Of a stretch of 64,000 nt of DNA, positions 61,136 through 64,000 are shown piece after piece. The stretch's first letter is position 1; each line of letters opens with the position of its first letter. Source of the DNA: Treponema sp. (GTDB lineage: Bacteria > Spirochaetota > Spirochaetia > Treponematales > Breznakiellaceae); NCBI GenBank assembly GCA_009785215.1, contig WQWU01000001.1:26046-90045 (forward strand). The letters are read 5' to 3'. Both the position numbers and the translations under genes were made by a program. A model generated the notes under the pieces. That model was not told where the DNA came from. It saw only the letters and a program-made list of their open reading frames with translations, and searched no databases.

Positions 61136-61594
61136 TTAACCGGCAATATTTAGTCCTACTGCCTCGCGGTTTTGCTGTTCTGCCGGAGTCTGACTTGCGA
61201 CAGCACTCCATGTATTTCTAAGATCGGCAAGCATATCCTTTACCGTTAGCATTCTGTGTATATCCTGATTAATATTTGCTTCTACAAGTTCCCTGTTAAA
61301 CCAGGTATAAAGTGAAAAAAGGTTTTTTGATATTTCTCCGCCCTGATCAAAGTCCAAAGAGACCATCAATTCTGTGAGGATCTCTTCGGTTTTCATGATT
61401 GCTTTGTTAATATGTTCTATTCTGCCGGGTTCTTTTTTTCCGGTTTTATTCAAGTCCAGAAGCTCTATTGCTTTTGTCAGCTGTTTAACTGCTTCATCGT
61501 ATAGCATGACGATGAGCTGCCCCTGACCGGCAGTTCTAATAGTTGTTTCTTTATATGTGGAAGATGCATTTTTATATCCCATGATTCCCCTCAA
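61136..61594 (-). CDS. fliS: Flagellar chaperone FliS
   Basis: FliS holds flagellin in the cytoplasm before export. The 152-residue protein has the family's N-terminal YKETTIRTAGQGQLIVMLYDEAVKQL and the later LFSLYTWFNRELVEANI, and is slightly longer than the usual 130. GAGGGG lies before the ATG. The FlgN-like gene follows. Confidence 0.95.
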   Translation of the reverse strand: MRGIMGYKNASSTYKETTIRTAGQGQLIVMLYDEAVKQLTKAIELLDLNKTGKKEPGRIEHINKAIMKTEEILTELMVSLDFDQGGEISKNLFSLYTWFNRELVEANINQDIHRMLTVKDMLADLRNTWSAVASQTPAEQQNREAVGLNIAG

Positions 61595-61627
61595 CTGATT
61601 ATCGGCAAAATCAATATTTACTTTAAT

Positions 61628-61987
61628 TTATTTAGCTGATTTCCGCTTATTCTCTGTTTCGTTTGCTTTTCTTAGTAATTCTATTGTGCCTAAAACAACA
61701 TCCTGAAAATGCGGCGGTAAGTCCTTGTATAGGGAAAGAATCTTAATTGCTTTTTCATCAATTTTCTTTTTTGAAAACATTTCGCCTTTTCCATGACGCA
61801 GCCATTCTTCGTTAACGCCAAACTGGGAAATTATCAGCTTTATCAATCTGTCATTTACTTTTCGCAGGTTAACCTCTATACCTGCAATATATCCGCCGGA
61901 CAAGGAAAGAAGTTTAGAAAATTCTCTTTGATTAAGTCCAAGTTTTTCCCTTAATTCCTTTATACGCTGGTTTACTGAAAACTCCAT
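61628..61987 (-). CDS. XRE-family DNA-binding protein
   Basis: This 119-residue protein has an N-terminal Cro/XRE helix-turn-helix (about 6-66: LREKLGLNQREFSKLLSLSGGYIAGIE, ending in an EEWLRHGKGEMF motif typical of phage-like or competence-type repressors) and a short helical tail. Its ATG has no ribosome binding site. A TATACT-type -10 lies nine bases upstream, so the message may have almost no leader. It precedes fliS on the same strand. Confidence 0.85.
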   Translation of the reverse strand: MEFSVNQRIKELREKLGLNQREFSKLLSLSGGYIAGIEVNLRKVNDRLIKLIISQFGVNEEWLRHGKGEMFSKKKIDEKAIKILSLYKDLPPHFQDVVLGTIELLRKANETENKRKSAK

Positions 61988-62017
61988 AATAGTAAAAGTA
62001 TATTACTTTAGATTATT

Positions 62018-62362
62018 TTGCAAGAAGAAAAAGTAGAAATGAAAACTATTGATTGTTTTTGCGAAGAAAACAATATTAAAAGAATTGATTTTTTAAAACT
62101 GGATGTCGAAGGAAACGAATTAAAAGTTTTGGAAGGTGCAAAGGGAATAATAAAATCAGGAAATGTTGATTTTATTCAATTTGAATTTGGCGGCTGTAAT
62201 ATTGATTCCAGGACATACTTTCAGGATTTTTATTATTTATTATACAAGGATTATGACTTATACCGGATATTAAAAGACGGGTTATTCCATATTGATAAAT
62301 ACAAAGAAATATATGAATGTTTTATAACGACAAACTTTTTTGCCGTTAGGAAAGAAGCCTAA
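62018..62362 (+). pseudogene. FkbM-type methyltransferase, C-terminal remnant
   Basis: This 114-residue frame has TIDCFCEENNIKRIDFLKLDVEGNE and IQFEFGGC, the second half of FkbM-family methyltransferases. Motif I and the N-terminal half of the fold (normally over 200 residues) are missing. The frame begins with TTG and no ribosome binding site, just behind the divergent XRE gene start. It looks like a fragment left by a deletion or rearrangement. Confidence 0.75.
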
Positions 62363-62426
62363 TTTAAATATTGCGTAAACCTCCAAAAATGTGTAGAATT
62401 AGACCATAATTAACATGGAGGGTATT

Positions 62427-62840
62427 GTGTCAAATAAGGTTGTCAGAGAAAAGGCAAAATTCCAAAAAAAAGAAAAAGCAGAAAAGAGAGCAAGGCAGAA
62501 AACGTTTGTTACAGCGGGAATCTGCGTTTCAATTGCTGCGATTTTAGGTGTATTGATATTTATTATGTTTAATATCAACGGGAACAAAGCAGCAGAAATA
62601 TATAGTTATCATGGTCAAACTGTTCAGCTGCTGGAAGACGGAACATTTACAGCCGCATTAGCGCATAATGTCCGGAAAAACGGAACATTTACCAAGACAA
62701 ATGAAGACGGTTTTATTTCTGTTGATTTTAATATTAATGGCAGAATAGAAACCGGATGGATCATCAATAATTCTCTGCATATACCAAGAGAATGGGATGA
62801 CGGGCATGGTCATGGGAATGTTTTCCCATTGATTGATTGA
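62427..62840 (+). CDS. Small single-span membrane protein, unknown function
   Basis: This 137-residue protein starts at GTG 62427, because GGAGGG lies just upstream. The ATG at 62415 overlaps that site and is less likely. It has a highly basic cytoplasmic start (VREKAKFQKKEKAEKRARQK), one membrane helix (about 28-48) and an exported C-terminal domain of about 85 residues with a His/Gly-rich end (DDGHGHGNV). The family is not recognised. The rubrerythrin gene follows after a short gap. Confidence 0.65.
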   Translation: MSNKVVREKAKFQKKEKAEKRARQKTFVTAGICVSIAAILGVLIFIMFNINGNKAAEIYSYHGQTVQLLEDGTFTAALAHNVRKNGTFTKTNEDGFISVDFNINGRIETGWIINNSLHIPREWDDGHGHGNVFPLID

Positions 62841-62890
62841 TTATCAGGCGCAGATGCCGCTTGTATCTACCTGAAAAAAGGAGAAATATC

Positions 62891-63433
62891 ATGGCAAATT
62901 TAAAAGGTACAAAAACAGAAAAAAACTTAATGGAAGCATTTGCAGGCGAAAGCCAGGCGCGCAACAAGTACACTTATTTTGCTTCCAGGGCAAAAAAAGA
63001 CGGCTACGAACAGGTTGCAGCTATCTTTGAAGAAACTGCAGGTAATGAAAAAGAACATGCAAAGATTTGGTTTAAACTTTTAAACGGCGGAGAGGTTCCG
63101 TCTACAATAGAAAACCTAAAAGCTGCTGCTGCAGGAGAAAACGGCGAATGGACAGAAATGTACAAGCGCATGGCTGCTGAAGCAAAAGAGGAAGGGTTTA
63201 ACGATATTGCTTTTCTTTTTGAAGCTGTAGGTAAAATTGAAAAAGAACATGAAGAACGCTATCTTAAACTGCTTGCTAATATAGAAACAAGCGCTGTTTT
63301 TGCCAAAAAAGAAAAATCTGTTTGGATTTGCCGTAATTGCGGATTTATTTTTGACGGGGAAAAAGCTCCGGTAAAATGCCCTGTTTGTACGCATCCGCAA
63401 AGCTACTTTGAATTAAAAGCAGTTAATTTTTAA
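62891..63433 (+). CDS. rbr: Rubrerythrin
   Basis: Rubrerythrin is a peroxide-reducing protein of anaerobes. From the ATG at 62891 (AAGGAG 8 bases ahead) it has 180 residues. The diiron four-helix bundle shows FAGESQARNKY, EETAGNEKEHA, EAVGKIEKEHEERY (Glu and His ligands), and the C-terminal rubredoxin-like part has CRNCGFIFDG and CPVCTHPQ. The frame is open 18 codons further upstream with no ribosome binding site. Confidence 0.97.
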   Translation: MANLKGTKTEKNLMEAFAGESQARNKYTYFASRAKKDGYEQVAAIFEETAGNEKEHAKIWFKLLNGGEVPSTIENLKAAAAGENGEWTEMYKRMAAEAKEEGFNDIAFLFEAVGKIEKEHEERYLKLLANIETSAVFAKKEKSVWICRNCGFIFDGEKAPVKCPVCTHPQSYFELKAVNF

Positions 63434-63549
63434 GAAATCTACACAGAAGCGCTGAACTTAACACATGATTAAACATCCTCAATTTTATATTTACGGATTA
63501 TCCGTTTTTCTATATCTTCAGCGGACGGTAAGTTTTAAAAGACCATGTC

Positions 63550-63577
63550 AAAAGTGCAGACACTGTCTGCACTTTTT
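63550..63577 (+). terminator. Rho-independent terminator after rubrerythrin
   Basis: A perfect 12-bp stem (AAAAGTGCAGAC / GTCTGCACTTTT) has a 3-base loop and ends in T residues. Confidence 0.85.
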
Positions 63578-63624
63578 CCATAAACGTCTTGCAATATTCC
63601 CCATAAAGTGATAATATAATTCCA

Positions 63625-63747
<123 letters not shown>

Positions 63748-63832
63748 AAGAAACTTTAAAATATTGCCCCAAAACCATTTTTCAGGGGATACCTGTGCCC
63801 AAATGGTAACTTTCTCATATTTTCGGAAAGAC

Positions 63833-63862
63833 GCCGTTCATATGTTATATGACGGCTTTTTT
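63833..63862 (+). terminator. Terminator-like hairpin in the lipoprotein leader
   Basis: GCCGTTCATAT and ATATGACGGC form a 10-bp stem with one bulged T and are followed by six T residues. It lies about 30 bases before the ATG of the lipoprotein gene, so it is either the end of the preceding unit or an attenuator. Confidence 0.65.
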
Positions 63863-63891
63863 ATATAAATAACAAATAAAAGGAGTTTTTT

Positions 63892-64000
63892 ATGAAAATT
63901 GTTTCTTTGGGAATTTTAGCTTTGGTTTTTGCGGTTTTTCTTACATCATGCCAGACTGCTCCTGCGCAGTCTTTGTCTAATGTAATTCATAACCCTGTTA
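63892..64000 (+). CDS. Lipoprotein, 5' part only
   Basis: AGGAG six bases ahead and ATG at 63892 start a product with a lipoprotein signal peptide (GILALVFAVFLTSC) and QTAPAQSLSN after the lipidated Cys. The gene runs past the window end, so its function cannot be read. It is preceded by a (TC)27 tract and a terminator-like hairpin. Confidence 0.8.
   Translation, partial: MKIVSLGILALVFAVFLTSCQTAPAQSLSNVIHNPV

Overview
The window reads as a chromosomal segment of an anaerobic, host- or gut-associated spirochaete, most likely Treponema or a close relative. Grounds: the order tRNA-Thr, rpmG, tRNA-Trp, secE, nusG, rplK, rplA, rplJ, rplL, rpoB, rpoC; many lipoproteins with short loose lipoboxes; a CheX phosphatase beside CheY; fliS beside a FlgN-like chaperone; Rnf and rubrerythrin genes that suit an anaerobe; and secreted glycoside hydrolases. 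The genus is inferred from recall of gene order and protein style, not from a search.

Layout. 1-1.45 kb: the end of an Rnf operon (rnfA, rnfB). 1.4-4.9 kb (minus): a HAD phosphatase, an RpoZ-like omega protein, miaA and an MFS transporter. 4.9-6.9 kb: a KDG-type sugar kinase, a GAF protein and tRNA-Leu. 6.9-10.8 kb (minus): a secreted protein and a chemotaxis-like operon (CheY, CheX, membrane CheA-like kinase). 10.9-13.7 kb: deoD, a glycoside hydrolase lipoprotein that appears to start at ATA, and a lipase-like lipoprotein. 13.8-30.3 kb (plus): the translation/transcription superoperon, followed by an iron-sulfur aldo/keto reductase, a zinc-type ABC importer, a HIT protein and a cysteine-rich protein. 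30.2-36.6 kb: an NlpC/P60-like protein, nagB, CheY, dus, ygiQ, an NifU-like protein and a lipoprotein. 35.8-43.5 kb: all four serine tRNA isoacceptors and an arginine tRNA, with a serine hydrolase, an ATPase, a GH43 enzyme and an ankyrin lipoprotein between them. 43.7-51.6 kb: envelope proteins (TPR, SPOR, EEP nuclease-fold), coaE, frameshifted recX, rpsI-rplM and two tiny membrane peptides. 51.7-54.3 kb: an HTH regulator and two toxin-antitoxin modules (BrnTA-like, HicAB) within repeats. 54.3-64 kb: LysM and lytic transglycosylase proteins, a metallopeptidase, a TIM-barrel isomerase, an ankyrin protein, fliS with its neighbour, a broken methyltransferase, rubrerythrin, a (TC)n tract and the start of a lipoprotein.

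The most unusual content is repeat biology. A CTCTGCG-type repeat family lies inside or at the edges of genes (miaA/MFS, the znuA-like gene, dus) and around the toxin-antitoxin modules. Pieces resembling tRNA 3' ends lie next to Thr, Trp and Ser tRNAs, and one is joined in frame to the 5' end of a serine hydrolase gene. Several genes (HAD, hicA, a 36-residue membrane peptide) have a clear -35/-10 promoter ending six or so bases from the ATG and no ribosome binding site, which implies leaderless mRNAs. Simple repeats ((AGCTT)7, (TC)27, a 12-bp coding minisatellite) are candidate sites of length variation. No transposase, integrase, phage gene or CRISPR array was seen.
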